Shown: one piece after another, positions 37,647 through 51,000 of the stretch
How the letters are laid out: every line of letters starts with the position of its first letter
How positions within the stretch are numbered: position 1 is the first letter of the stretch
From: Rotaria sordida
Lineage: Eukaryota > Rotifera > Eurotatoria > Philodinida > Philodinidae
Reading direction: 5' to 3'
Assembly: GCA_905250125.1 (NCBI GenBank)
Contig: CAJNOL010000471.1
Location: 1 to 64,000, forward strand
Length of the DNA: 64,000 bases
Position numbers and translations under genes: made by a program
Notes under the pieces: model-generated
Told to the model about the DNA's origin: nothing
Seen by the model: the letters and a program-made list of their open reading frames with translations, nothing else
The model's database searches: none

Positions 37647-38239
37647 GTTTTTGTTTTGTATATTTATGCAATTATAAAGGTATGTATATTTGTGTATTAT
37701 AATGTAACAGGTTTATTTACATGTTTACTTTGATAAATAATGGATCGAGTCAATGAAGCATATAATAAAAACCATACATACTATCGTAATTGGAGGATGA
37801 ACAATCAATGATAAATTAGTGAATCTTCTTAATTTATACAAAAATTATCGAACACAATTGTACTGTTAGTGTTTTGATCTATACATTGGATATACATATG
37901 ATAATGATCAATCTAGGTTTTTGTTTTTCAAAATATGAATATTTATTTTTGAATTTAGACGACATATTACATTATTTAGCTTTAGATTATTCTTCTATAT
38001 AGAGATAATTGAGTTAAATTAATTAATGAAGAGATCAATATACCATTAGTTATAAAGTTAAAATTCAGAAACAAAAAAAGAGCTTCTATTCTTTTGTTTA
38101 TTAACAAATGTACAATTGGTTTTTATTGAATAATCAAATACAAATAACTCAATTATGTTGATATGATATTGTTTTACATACACATTTTATTACATAAAGT
38201 TTAATATATTTCAAAGAATATATATTTATATTTCATAAT
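37647..38239. promoter_or_regulatory. Upstream region of the EF-hand gene
   Basis: AT-rich DNA between the EF-hand start and a compositionally different zone beginning about 38240. No defined promoter element could be assigned. Confidence 0.3.
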
Positions 38240-40090
38240 ATATTTATTGTCACGAATAGCTTTTATTAGTTCTATGCTTGGCCACACGTCCATTTCCGTC
38301 TTTTCTCATATTCATCCATCATTCATCTTTTTCTTTCTGGATGGCGCGAAAATGACGTTACTGTCACTCGGGTGTGTGCACATAGCCAAAGATCATATTC
38401 CACAACATAACATGCTCGTCATCGTTGCGCACACACGTCTGACTTTTGCCTTCATGTAGGCTCCGACAGAGAGAGAGAGAGAGAGAGCACACATACACAC
38501 ACGTAAAGTAAATACACCAACGGGAGTTGATGCGATACGGAAAAACCTATATGACTACACTCAACTTTTCCTCTTCGTCATTGCGTATGTGTGCGCGCTC
38601 TCGTTCGTTCCTGACGAACAACATTGGAGTAGAATAGAAGATACTACTACTGCTTTTTTCACCGCCATCATCGGTCGTCAATTTTCCGAGCGCGAGACAC
38701 ACTTTTTTTTCTATCCCGTCCGCTTTTTCGCCTCTTTTTTCTTTTCTCTTTCTTTTATCGTTGTCGAGCGTGTCTTGCTTTCCATAATGTGTGTCGGAGT
38801 CCAATTAAACTCGAAAATATGCTGTTAAATTCTGCTATTCTGTCGGATAGCAACGTTCGTTCTTTTATGTTTTAAGAATTAATCTTTCTCCTCGGTGTCG
38901 TTACGATTCCAATCTGCTGACGATAGTAGTATAATGGTGAACTCTTTATCTTTTCTTCTTTGTTATTTCTACAACGACGTAATATAAATCTAATGTTGTA
39001 CAGCGTCCGTTCTTTTCCCTATTCGCAACGTTTCGTAGTGGGAGCACATGTAAGCAAACGAGCGGGCGCGCATGCGGAAGTTCAAGAAAAGAGAATATAT
39101 AAATGTATATATATATATATATATGTAAAGATAGTCGTTGTGTATGTATGTGTGCAGTTTTTGTACATATTCTACATACACACATTTCCAGACGACTCTG
39201 TTTCTCTTTTCTTTCTGCGAGAAAAATCTTTTTTCCGACGGTTGACTGTCCTTTGTTTTCTCTACAATTCCGTTCCCTTTCTCCCTCTTTTCTCTCTTTC
39301 TTCACTATTATTAATATTGAGAAGGCATAAAAGAGTTCGTGTGTTTTCCATTCGTTTTCGGCTTCTTCTTTTTTTTTTTCCTTCTTTTCTGTCTCTCTAC
39401 TCCTGACTCGCATTGATATATGTTTGCAGACGCCAAATGCGCGCATACACATACAGAAAAAAAAAGACCAAGGGTGAGGAAGACGAACACACAATAGAAG
39501 AGAAAGAATGGTGTTACTACTGTTGAACACAACTCTTCTCTTCTTTCCACTTTTTTTTTGACTCCGCTCGCTGAAAAAAAAAGTCGAATTGAGCACTTTG
39601 GAAGCAAACAGAAAAAAAGTTCGTCGCGTTCTCTCTTTCTTTGTCTGTTTGTCTCTCTCTCTCTCTCTCTCTCTCTGTCGTTTCTGGATACATACTTTTT
39701 TTTTGTCATTCATTTCACTGTAAAGAAAAAGGTAGTAGTAGGTGAGTGAACTTATTCTATCAACGTTTTTTTTTTGTAAGAAGAACAAGCAATAGCGAAA
39801 GTAGGTTATAATGATAAATAAAAAACGAATGGCGCCCTTTCAAAAAAAAAAAAAAAGAACTGCTGTTGCCATCTTTTCATGCATATATAGATATATTCAC
39901 TTTTACTTGTCTCTATTTTCGTCCGTGACTTTCATCTATCAATCATGTTCACATTGTTGGTATGAGAATAAAAATTTTCAAATTATATAGTTCAAAAAAA
40001 AAAATAAAAAAAAAAATAAAAAGAACTGAAGTTTTTTTTGTTAATAAAATTTTTAAGTTTACTTTTCTTTTATAGCCGTTTTCTATTTCC
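38240..40090 (+). promoter_or_regulatory. Low-complexity promoter and 5' leader of the CENP-B-like gene
   Basis: This region is richer in C/G and CG dinucleotides than its flanks and is full of simple repeats: GA run at 38467-38487, CA-rich at 38490-38503, TA run at 39103-39123, CT run at 39650-39675. Long open frames here on both strands are products of these repeats. GTGAGT at 39741 is a strong donor and TTTTATAG at 40068-40075 an acceptor, so a leader intron of about 335 bases probably ends just before the coding exon. Confidence 0.5.
39650..39675 (+). repeat. CT dinucleotide microsatellite in the 5' leader
   Basis: About 12 uninterrupted CT units within a pyrimidine-rich tract, upstream of the putative leader donor at 39741. 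CT/GA tracts are common near animal promoters. Confidence 0.85.
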
Positions 40091-42631
40091 ATGAGTGATC
40101 ATAAAACGACAAATTTACATGCACCGCCACTATTAGGCTCGGTAGCGACTACTTTAATTAATCAACATCATCAAAAAATTGAATCGATCGATTATACAGC
40201 TGATGAAAGTATGATAGCTGTAAGTTAATAAATTTTTTCTTAGATATTTATAAAAAGAAAATAATATCATCTATTTCTTACATAAAAAAAAAAAAAAAAA
40301 ACAGGACTTTATGGCTGTTTTACCTCAACTTGATCCAAATGATTCGTCATCAGCAGCAACATCACCAACATTAAAAATCAGAGGACAATCATCAAATGAA
40401 TCATCAAAAATACTCGGTAAATTCGATGCATTTGCTGCTGCTGTTCAACAACAACAACAAAATGGTATATCTATAGCATCAGCTCTTGTTAAAAAAGTTC
40501 AACAACAATTATTACCAGCAACATCTGGTTTATCAACTGTTCAATCATCATCATCATCGTCATCATCACCATCAACAATAAATCAAATCGATTATCAAAG
40601 TCATACAAATACTACTAATAATAATAAACGAAAACGTAAAGTTGAACGTCCAGCACAAAAACGTATACGTGGTTCATATAAACTTGTTTCACCTGAACAA
40701 AAAATAATAATACATGAATATGCTGAAAAACATGGTGTTAAAGCAGCATCAAAATTATTTCAAGTTGCACCATCAACTATAGCATCATGGTTATATCAAA
40801 AACCAAATGGTGAACGTACATCAGCTATACGTAATAAAGAAGCACATTCAAGTATACTTCAATGGATTCAAACACGACAAGAAAATGGTGAACGCGTAAA
40901 TAATCGTGATTTTCATTCGTATGCATTATCAACAATGAGAGACTTAACTGGAAATCCAGATTTTGCTGCATCACGTTCATGGTGTTCAAATTTTCTTAAA
41001 AAATATAATATTCAATTGGATAGGTAAGAGAAAAAAATAATAAACAAACTAATTCAAGTATCTAATAAAACAGTGATCAATTGTTCATGTATATAAATTT
41101 ATGTGTGTATATATTTAATTTATTTTTGAGAAAAAAACAAAGAAGAATATAGATGATTAGTTTTTCAATGATATATTAAAAATGTTTTTTTTTTAGTTTA
41201 TTTTGCATTTATGTTTTCGTTTTATTTATTTTTTCTTTCTTTCTAGCGATAAACAAGCCGATTCAACATCGGCACAATTTCGATTTGATTCTATTGATGA
41301 AAATGCTAGTGGTAAGTAATATTATTTGTTTTTTTCTTTACATGATTATTAGAAAAAAAAAGAAGCATCAATAAAAAACATACTGATCCATGAATATCTT
41401 AATCGGTCTTAGTCCGCAAGCGATATTATACTCTATGAACTGATGTTTCATACACCTGACTATTATCAATTCCAATGAACACTTCTATAAAATGTAGTTA
41501 TTCATTGTCATGAACATCAATAGGTTTTTTTTAAAATTTATTATGATTAATTACTTAGTGGCGGAGCTAGGAGATGACTGAAGTGGGGGAGGAACTCAAC
41601 CCTCTCCAAAAATGTAACGTTATACCTTAATTTCGGCTTCAAATAGAGATTGAGTCCTTCTACAGCCATCAGCTGTTTATTAGATCCCGAAAATTTCATG
41701 TGATTTATCTTACTTTTATAATATAAAACTAAAATTTAGATATATTTTCTCTTCAGAGAGTTCTCAATGTTATATGGGTGATAATAGTCCAGCTGATGTT
41801 TTAACAGATGAAGATGATAGTGGTCAAAATCTTCATATATCACATGATGATGATGATGATGGTAATCAAACAAGTCCACATAGATTCTCAGCAAGTGATT
41901 ATAATAATAATCATCAAACAAATTCAAATAATTGTGTATCACCATCATCACAAACAAAAATATTAAATGGAATAGATAATGTATCAACAACGACAACAAC
42001 AACTGTGATTAAAGTTGAACAAGATAATGATTGTAATTATTCATCATCACCATCATCACCATCAATTCAAACATTACCAAATAAAATATCTGTAACAACA
42101 AGTTTACCTGTTTCATCATCTTCATCTATAGCTGGTAAACGTCTTACTGGTACACTTAATCGATTATTACATTCAGCTATAAATCGACCAAATGGACATC
42201 ATTATCATCATCATGTTAATGGTGTATCATCTTCACCATCAGCATCATCAACAACAACATTAGTTGCTGATTCAACAGCTAAAGAACCAAAAACAAGTTT
42301 AGAAATGACAACACCAGCTATTGAAAGTATGTTTATATAAATATATTATTTTAAATTTTTAAAATTTTTTTTTTGTTTTTAGCTTTTGTACAGCATTTTG
42401 ATAGTTCATTTAATACAATGACTTATTTTCAAGAAAAACTTCAACAATTACTTGTTTCTATTGCACGTAAGAATATTCTATTTAGTATTTTTGTTTTTGA
42501 ATTCAATTAATGTTTTCTTTTTTTTTTTTCTAGAAGAACGAGATACATATCGAACACTTTATCTTAAGGAACATGATCGTCGTTTAGCTGCTGAATTACG
42601 ACTTAAAGAGAGTAACAATACAATAGCCTAG
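40091..42631 (+). CDS. CENP-B/Tc5-type double helix-turn-helix DNA-binding protein, 554 residues
   Basis: Six exons (40091-40219, 40305-41023, 41247-41311, 41757-42326, 42383-42466, 42534-42631) sum to 555 codons with stop. After a low-complexity N-terminus and a basic nuclear-localisation-like stretch (NKRKRKVERPAQKRIRG, residues about 150-166) there are two helix-turn-helix units. The first is psq/CENP-B-N like (SPEQKIIIHEYAEKHGVKAA...APSTIASWL, about 173-203). The second is Tc5/CENP-B-box like (ILQWIQTRQENGERVNNRDF...SRSWCSNFLKKYNI). No DDE catalytic domain follows; instead there are acidic, Asn/Ser-rich stretches and a short C-terminal helix (EERDTYRTLYLKEHDRRLAAELRLKE). This is the architecture of a host regulator derived from a pogo/Tigger-like transposase DNA-binding half. 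Targets are unknown. Confidence 0.85.
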
Positions 42632-44122
42632 TCAATCAAAAAATTCTGTTTTTTTTTTTGTTTTTTATTCCCTCCCGAATCTATTTGTGCCAGAAAAAAA
42701 AAACTGTGATCTTTTACTCTTAAACGAAAACAGACAACTGCCAGAATCTTAACATTTTGTTCTTTTAACGAAAAACAAACAAAAAATCAAAGTCAACATT
42801 AATTGTTTTCTTTTTAATTGCAATATCCGTCTTTATTACATTTTGTGTGTGTGTGCGTGTGCTTTGTTTTATAGCTATGTTTTTTTTTTTTTGCTTTGTT
42901 CGAGTGTGTCTCTTCGTTTTCTTTTCTCTTCAGCAGTATAATTTTACTCACATTTGTTGTGTTGTGTGTAATTCTTTTTGCTACAATGACATGTGTTTGT
43001 ATATCTTGTTCTAGTCATTTTTTTTTCGGTTTTATAACAGAAAAAAAAACAAGAACAACACGAACATTAAAATTGAATATAAATGAAAATTTTGTTGTGA
43101 TTATTATAGCATTTTGTATTTAAAGATTTTGTTTTGTTTTTTAGAACTTTATAAATCTAAGAAAATAATCTTCTAGGTTTTTTTTTAAAATTCAATATGA
43201 TTATTTTACAATGATTAAATGAAGAATAACTAAAGGAATATACGTCTAGACTATATGAGTCTCATAGAAATCTACTAATGGATATTCAAGAATAAATTGC
43301 ACTGAATGTTGGTGCCTTCTTTTCTTACTTTCTAAGCATAAGATTTTAACGACCTTTTCAAAGTTTTCAAGGCTAGCGCTTATGAGAAAAACATTTGAAG
43401 CTGAGAATTGTCGATATTTTTGAGAGCATTTTGAAAAATCATATTTTCAGAAGCGAGACTTGTTCTATGAAATATTTATTATTATGTTGTCGAAGATAAC
43501 AAAAACGATACTGTTTCTCCTAAATATTTTTCTAAAATTCTGAAACATGCATTCAGAAATGTAGAGTTTGATGAGATAGTTGAAAATTCACCAGAAAAAT
43601 TATCACCAGATTTTTTTTTTTAGTCTTGAACGTTGCAGTTGTACGATTAAATAGCTAGAAAAAAATCGATAGCTTAGTCAAATCTCAATAGAATTCCAAA
43701 TCCTTTTAGAGTTTTTATTAGAACACTGTATAGTATCCATAAGTAAAAACATCATTGAAACCAGAAGAAGGTAGCTGGAGAAATTCCCTCGCCAGTAGAA
43801 CACAATGTGAAACAGTTATCAAAATTCACCAAAAAAAAAAATAGTTCCGAGTGATTGAACTATATTGGAGAAATGTTCAATTTAATTTTCTCATTGTTCA
43901 TATAATAAAAGTAACTTTAAACATGTAAATTGACCAATGAACATTATTTAATAATAAAATTTTTGTTTGTCTTTTCTTCTGAGAATTTTTAGACATTTAT
44001 CGTTTCCTTAACAAAATAGAAATCGAATAACAACAAAAAGAACAACAGAAAAAAAAATAGACCCATATAGAAACAAACAAGAGATTGCGAAAGTCAATTT
44101 CAAGAAAAAAAAAACAAATTAA
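42632..44122. other. 3' flanks of two convergent genes
   Basis: T-rich and GT-containing 3' untranslated sequence of the CENP-B-like gene, then AT-rich DNA up to the stop of the minus-strand transporter. No additional exon was recognised. Confidence 0.5.
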
Positions 44123-47100
44123 TCAAGTTGAATTTTTGTCATTAGAATCACTATCAATATCTAATAAACGAGCTTTCTGTTCAATAATTCTTGTATCAAC
44201 ATAAAATTCATTTGAATCTGGTTTGGAATTAGGTAAAAGTAAACAAAACATTAATCCAATAGTGGCAAGTAAAGCACCAAAAAGGAATGGAGGACCGGGA
44301 ACATCACGGCTAAGCATTGATGAATAATTTAATTTGTCACTAATATGTATTGTTGTACGATTTGCAGATGTCGACATTGTTGATGTTACTGTTGGTACTG
44401 ATTCATTTAAATTAACATCAAATAAATAAAAAATAAAACCAAATAGAGCTGGACCAAGACCATTACATAAACCACGTACACCATTAACCATACCTTGGAC
44501 AAGACCTAAAACAAAAATAAATATAAAAAAAAAACGAATTTTTAATAATTTCTTACCTTGTTGATTATCTTTAGCGTAAATAGAAACAAATGCACTTATA
44601 GATGGATAAGTTACAGATGATAATGCTGCTAAACCACCGGCAAACCACATCACCCTAACATAAAAATCATTTATCAAATTAAAATTTTTTTTTTTCCTTT
44701 TTCTATCCTACCAATTTGATGTAGCTATTCCATAAGCTGCTAATTGAACAATTTGAAAAAATAATCCAACCATAATTGTTTCTTTCGAACCAAAATAACG
44801 TTGTAAACAAGCTAATAATGCTGTCTAAAATTAACATAATTATTAATTTTTTGAAAAAAAAAATAATAAAAGTAAATCTTCTTTACTTGAGCAATACATG
44901 AAAAAATACCAACAAATGCAATGAAATAAGCTATTTCATCTTCTGAAAATGCAAGCATCTATATAAAAATATAGCACATATATTAATTCAGGAAATATAC
45001 AGTACGTATTAAAATTATTCAACAAGGTTTATTTTTCAATTTTTCTTCTGCTGTCATAAGCGTTTGAAAAGAATTCAACTAGCAGAAAATGATTTTCAAC
45101 AAAAATATAAGGAAATAAAAAATGATTATCAGATTCGCAAAGATAAGGAATCTTAAAAAAAAGCAAAACTCTAGTTTTTCATTACCAAAAGCACGTAAAC
45201 ATAATTTTATTTACACTACATAGAAATTGTATTGAAAGTCAAAAAAATGGTTCTTCTTACAGGAAATTGGAGAAAAAAAAATCGACTTTAGCGTCTTCTT
45301 TAAGATTGTTGTATCTCAGCCAGATCAAAATCACAAAAAACTCGAAGATATTTCATTCTGTAAAGAATTATTTACTCTATCAGTCTATGTAGTCTAAACA
45401 AAATTATACATATGCGTTCGAAGTGCTGCAAAACTAGTCTTATAGTTTTCTGGAGTCTATTTTCTTGTATTCTTTTTGGAAATAATTTTCTACTATTTGA
45501 ATTCTTTCTCACACTTACAGATAGCAGTGAGGAAAAAAATTGAAAATAAACCTTGTTGAGTAGTTTTAGTGCCCATTGTATATAAACATAACTTACTAAT
45601 CGTAAATAAACAAAAAAACATGAATATTGTCCTGCTTCTATAAATGAATAATAATAAAAATAATTAATTAATTATATATAATTTCTTACCGGGAAGATAA
45701 GATAAAAGAACAATAAGACAAATAAGACAAATAAAACGATCATTTGTAATATTTCTAAGAGCCTAAATATATTTTAATAATATATTAAAATGAATATGAA
45801 TATGAAAACATACTGCAAATGGATCAATTTTATCCCAAGATATTTTTTGATCTGTTCGTAATCGTTCCGGCAATGATTCGGGTACAACAAAAAAGATATA
45901 TATTAAATCAAGAATAGCAACTACTGTACCTAATTAAACCAAAAAAAAAAAATCAAATAAAAAAGAAAAACAATAAAAAAAAATATAAACATACCAAGTG
46001 CAATAACAAAATTTTCACTATAAAGTCTTGCTAAATGAGCACCAATAGCTGGACTTGTAATTAGTGATGCAGCAAATGTTGCTGTTACTAGACCTAAAAT
46101 AAAAATAATCATTTAAATAAATACACAACAGATGAAATTACACATACCATATGCAGTACTTCTGGAACTTTCATCAGTTACATCCGCAACATATGAATAA
46201 ACAACGCTGAATGTCACAGAAAAAAGACCACTGATACTAATCAATGCAAAATACCACCTAAAAAACAAATTCAACATTATATCAATTATACTTCTGATCA
46301 GAAAAAAAAACCGAAGCAACATTTGATTTCAAATAGGTATCAATTAGCATAAACGTTGACAGAAGTAAAATGCAATGAAAAAAGATTTCACATATGTAGA
46401 AACAAAATCGATTCAACGATCAAGTCTCTTCAGCTTATAGACGAAATATATTTAAGCAAAGATTGGTTTTTAATAAATCTAATTGTATGATACCGTGATC
46501 AGTTTTACACTCAACTAAAATAAAATACTCGAGTTATTCTTTTAATTAACACTCACTTGAAACCAAACATTGCAATATATATAATTAGAAAAAAGAGGAG
46601 AAACTTTTGTCTAAGAATGTTTTATTTACATTGGGCTTATTTTCATTAATGGAATTGGACAACATGTGAAAAAGACTGTAATCAGTAAAAATGATTTCCT
46701 TCCCCATACATCCGAATAGGCACCAAGTAATGGTGAACTTAAGAATGTTAATAAACCTCTAAAGAAAAAAAAAGAGAACAAGAATTTGAAATCATAAAGA
46801 TTATATATTATGTTATTTACTTTACTCCATGAATGACGCCATTCATTAGAAATGTATGAGTTGGAAATGTTCGATTGAGTGTCTGGAATAAATTATAAGT
46901 TTTTAAAATCAAGAAAAATAAAACATTAAACTCTCCTACCGAAATAACTGGATTCGTAAGAAGACCCCATGCAAAAAATTCAAGAAAGATTACAACGAGT
47001 CCATGATAAACACTTGGTTTACCAAAACCACCGGGCTAAAACAAAAACAATACAAAATTTAAGAAAAAAGATTATAGTAAAAAACATAATTTTTCTTAAA

Positions 47101-47230
47101 TTTATCAAAACAAAAAGAATAAATGATATACTTTAATTATTCTATATCGTCTATTTTCAGATTTGACACATTTTTCTCCATCATTATCCGTATGTAGCGT
47201 TTCATCGAGATCGGTGACATGATCTGTCAT
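44123..47230 (-). CDS. MFSD14: MFSD14 (HIAT1-like) major facilitator transporter
   Basis: Thirteen coding exons give a 12-helix major facilitator. Conserved family stretches include LVVIFLEFFAWGLLTNPVI, FLSSPLLGAYSDVWGRKSF (the MFS loop 2-3 signature), CCPIPLMKISP, SLITSPAIGAHLARLY, PESLPERLR, GVRGLCNGLGPALFGFIFYLF and PGPPFLFGA. All closely follow vertebrate MFSD14A/B (hippocampus abundant transcript), a Golgi-associated solute carrier of unsettled substrate. The first ATG is placed at 47230 (MTDHVTDLDE). The frame stays open upstream to the splice acceptor but joining the probable leader exon near 47519-47600 introduces stops, so upstream sequence is untranslated. The C-terminal tail is Asp/Ser-rich. 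The intron at about 44959-45595 contains a MITE. The gene is divergent from AIF with about 830 bases between starts. Confidence 0.92.
44997..45581. mobile_element. 585-bp MITE in an MFSD14 intron
   Basis: The left terminus reads TACAGTACGTATTAAAATTA then TTCAACAAGGTTTATT; the right terminus, inverted, reads TACAATGGGCACTAAAACTA then CTCAACAAGGTTTATT. Pairing covers about 48 bases and both ends abut TA-type flanks. It shares terminal sequence with the shorter copy at 31210-31445. No transposase is seen. The element fills nearly all of its host intron, whose splice sites lie just outside. Confidence 0.7.
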
Positions 47231-48060
47231 GGCCGATGACGGAAGACGCCGTAAATCGTTTGATACCACTATTGTCGCCAGTGAATTATTCACTTATATA
47301 TGCTTAGACAAATCAATAGAATAGGAAAATAACAAAAATGAACCAATAACACGACGAAAAAAAAAATATATTTTAATTTATATGAAAATATTTATATATA
47401 AAAAGGAAGACGGATTTCATTTAAAATAATATATTCTATTTCATATAAAATATGATAATAAGCACAAAAAAAAAACAAATATATATATATACATATATAT
47501 ATGAAAAATCTTACCAAATTACTACGAGCAATATGATTACTAGCACTGGTTAAACGACGACGCTTTTTTATGACAATCATAATTATGTTTAACCAGACCG
47601 AAGAATAAAAATATTGTGATGTGTTCTTTTTTTCTCTGTTCCACTTCAAAAATGCTCGTCATATATTCTAAGCCACACCTTATTTTCTCTACGATAAAAA
47701 GTGCCCCTAACACACCACCTGATAACAACTGATGCGACCCCCTACAAAAAAGAGAAAGAAAAAAAATGCAATTGGAACATAAATTCAATGATTCATCAAA
47801 ATTAGTTTCTTCTGCATGTCGAAGATTTCTATTGGAAATTTGTCTTGACTAATACGATAATTTGATAGAGAGCGTTAGAGAAATCATCTCAAAGAATATA
47901 TATTAACAACAAATCATCAAATAACAATGATCAATAATTTTTCTTTTAAAATCTTTTCTAATAAAAAAAAAAGAAGCAAAAACTAATACTTACTCATCAA
48001 TCTTTCATTTTTAATAAATCATATTGTTTAGATTTTGAACGCTTTTTTTTTTCTGAACAG
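47231..48060. promoter_or_regulatory. Divergent promoter region between MFSD14 and AIF
   Basis: Contains the probable MFSD14 leader exon (donor GTAAGA read on the minus strand at 47514-47519) and TA runs at 47481-47502. On the right side a polypyrimidine tract and TTCTGAACAG stand directly before the AIF start codon at 48061. No TATA box can be assigned with confidence. Confidence 0.5.
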
Positions 48061-51000
48061 ATGCAAGCGTGTTGCATATCTCGTTTAACTTCAAACACAA
48101 TGAAACGAGCATGTCCTATTGTACGAAAATTATTACAAGCAGGTTAATTAATTGTAATTATATAAAAATAAACTATCATATCTTTATTAGAAAGTTCACG
48201 TACAACAAATTTATTTCGTTGTTCATCAACAGGAACTGATCAACAAAAACCAAATGATGAGAAAAAGAATAATATGACAAATTTAATTTATATTCTTGGA
48301 GGATTAACAGGTGTTGGTATAATTTATTCTGTGGTATGTTTTTTTCTTTAATGTTGATTTATTTATTATTAATTAAATATTGAATTGTTTAAGTTTCGAA
48401 ATCGAAAAATTTCTCGAGAAAAACAACAAGCATTTGAAAAATATGATGAAACTAATAAAACACTTGTTGAAAAAGTTAAAGATTTACAAGATCGACCAGC
48501 ATTTGGTAAGATTATTTTTTTTCTCTCATAAAGAGAAGTCATTTTTTTTTGTTTTATTTTTAAGCTGAAGAAACTGCAAAATTAATTAAAAAAGATGAAT
48601 TAACACCAAATATTCCAAATTTTGCTCAATATTTAATTATTGGTGGTGGTGCAACAGCTATGAGTGCATTTAAAACTATTCGAGCACATGATGCAACAGC
48701 TAAAGTTTATTTTATTTTACTTCATGGATTTATATTTCATCTTATTCTATTCAGGTCCTTGTAATAAGTTCAGAAGCCTATATGCCATATATGCGTCCAC
48801 CATTATCAAAAGATATTTGGTATACAGATGATGAAGATCTTATTCAAAAACATTCATTTAAACAATGGAATGGAAAAGAAAAAAGGTTTTTTAAAAATTA
48901 ATATTTTATTTGTATTATTAAGATTTTAGTTACTTTTTGCTTCTTTTAGTTTATATTTTTTTGATAATGAATTTTATGCAGATATTAAAACATTGAATGA
49001 ACAAGAGAATGGTGGTGTTGGAGTTGTTCTTGGAAGAAAAGTATGATTGAATATTAATTATATGAAAGAAACAAGAAAATAAATTTTTATTAAAATACAA
49101 AAAAATCTAGGTTACTAAATTGGATTTAAAAAATTCTGTAGCAAAATTAGATAATGGATGGGAAATATCATTTGAAAAATGTTTAATTGCTACAGGTGGA
49201 CAACCAAAAACTATAAAAATATTTCAAACAGCATCAAATCGTTTGAAAAGCAAATTAACACTTTATAGAGGAGTAAGTGTTAGTTTTGATATTAACTCTG
49301 TGCACTATATTGACATATGATTGACGAACCATTCTATGCTTCATTGAATATTTTTTTTTTTGTTCTTTTCTTTCTTCACCTACTTTGTTTTTTTCGCTGT
49401 ATGAGTCTTTAATTTTTTGCGTTTCATAAAATACGAATAGGAAAATGAAAAACAAAAGTGCAAACGAAGCAGCCTAAATGCTTATATAAATAGTTGCGAA
49501 CATACAAGCCATATATATTACTTATTCTTTCAACGTTGTTTCATACATCGCTAGCATTTCTGTCCTTTGTTTACATGATTCATACCTGTATATATATATA
49601 AAAATCATAACAGTAAAATTATTTTAATGTTAAACGAATCAACATTATCGACAATTCTACTTCGTATTGAACATTTATTCGATGGTCAATCATCATCACC
49701 AACATCATCATCATCATCATCACATAAAATATTACAAAGAAATACTGAAAATTTATTTCCTATTTCAACATCAGATGACTTTCTTTCTGATCTTACTCTT
49801 AGTAATGATATTGTTGATGAACTAGATTGTTATCTAAAAAATGGTGATGATCTTTCTAATAGTAGTCATACATCATCACCAATAATTCCTCCATCATCTA
49901 TTTCATTAATACAACAAACATCATCTCAATTTGAATTTATATTAAATGCTTTAACATCATCATCAGCAAGAATTAACGAAGAAACAACAACTTATTTAAA
50001 TCAAGGTCAACCATATGAAATTAAATTTTGTGTCAATAATACATCACCATCAGAAAATATTCTTCCAACTTTTTATCGTTCTATATTACGTTTATGTTTT
50101 TGGGATAAAATATTACAAAATCAAGAACGTGAATTAATACAAAAATGGTTAAATGAATATCAATCAACATCATTATTTGATATTGATATGAATTTAACAT
50201 ATGGAATTTTATCAATAATACGTGCAAGACAAATACCAAATGCTGTTGAAATTGTTTGGGATACATCTACAACACCATCATTATTTATTCGTTTTAAATG
50301 TACATCAACTGATTTTGCACATAAACGACATGGTGGTGAAAAAGGTATACCATTACGTATACAAATAGATACATATAATGAAAATGATGTTGATGATATA
50401 AAACATTTATATTCATGTTGTTGTAAAATTCAATTATTTCGTTTAAAAGGTGCACAAAGAAAAAATAAAGCTGATAAAATCCGAATTGAAAAATTAAATA
50501 TTGATCAACGTCGACAATATCAAACAATACTTGAACATACTATATTACAACCATGTATTGTTTTACCACTTTATACACTTAATCTTCTTAGTCTATCTTA
50601 TTCACCAGATGATTTATCAAATGTTTATACACAATCTACAATGACAACAGAAAATATAACAGTAGAAAATGAAAATTGTAATAAGAAATTACAAGAAAAA
50701 CGAAAGAATAATGTCGGATATTTATCATCGTCGTTATCAGATATAAAACATAGTTATTCGGATTTGCAAAATAATGAAGTTAAAATAACGACAAAAATTA
50801 CTGTACAATCATCATGTGAAGAAGTATTGAATTGGTTAAATAATAATAATTTTTCTTCAGTTGTTAATCGATTTCAACATTATACAGGTATTGATCTTTT
50901 ACGATTGACTATGAATGATATTCGTCGAATATGTAATGGTGATGATTCTATTAGTATTCGTCTTTATAATCAATTACATGAAATTGTTGTAGCACCATTA

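Noticed and set aside
38946-39788. Long open frames on both strands in the leader region of the CENP-B-like gene
   Set aside because: They are built from CT/GA, TA and poly-A/T runs (RERERE, YIYIYI repeats), overlap each other on both strands and show no domain.
47231-47293. N-terminal extension of MFSD14 starting VNNSLATIVV
   Set aside because: It begins at a GTG, and the joined upstream leader exon brings in-frame stops; the first ATG is at 47230.
47392-47788. Minus-strand ORFs upstream of MFSD14
   Set aside because: They cross a likely leader-exon donor, have no domain and terminate on splicing.
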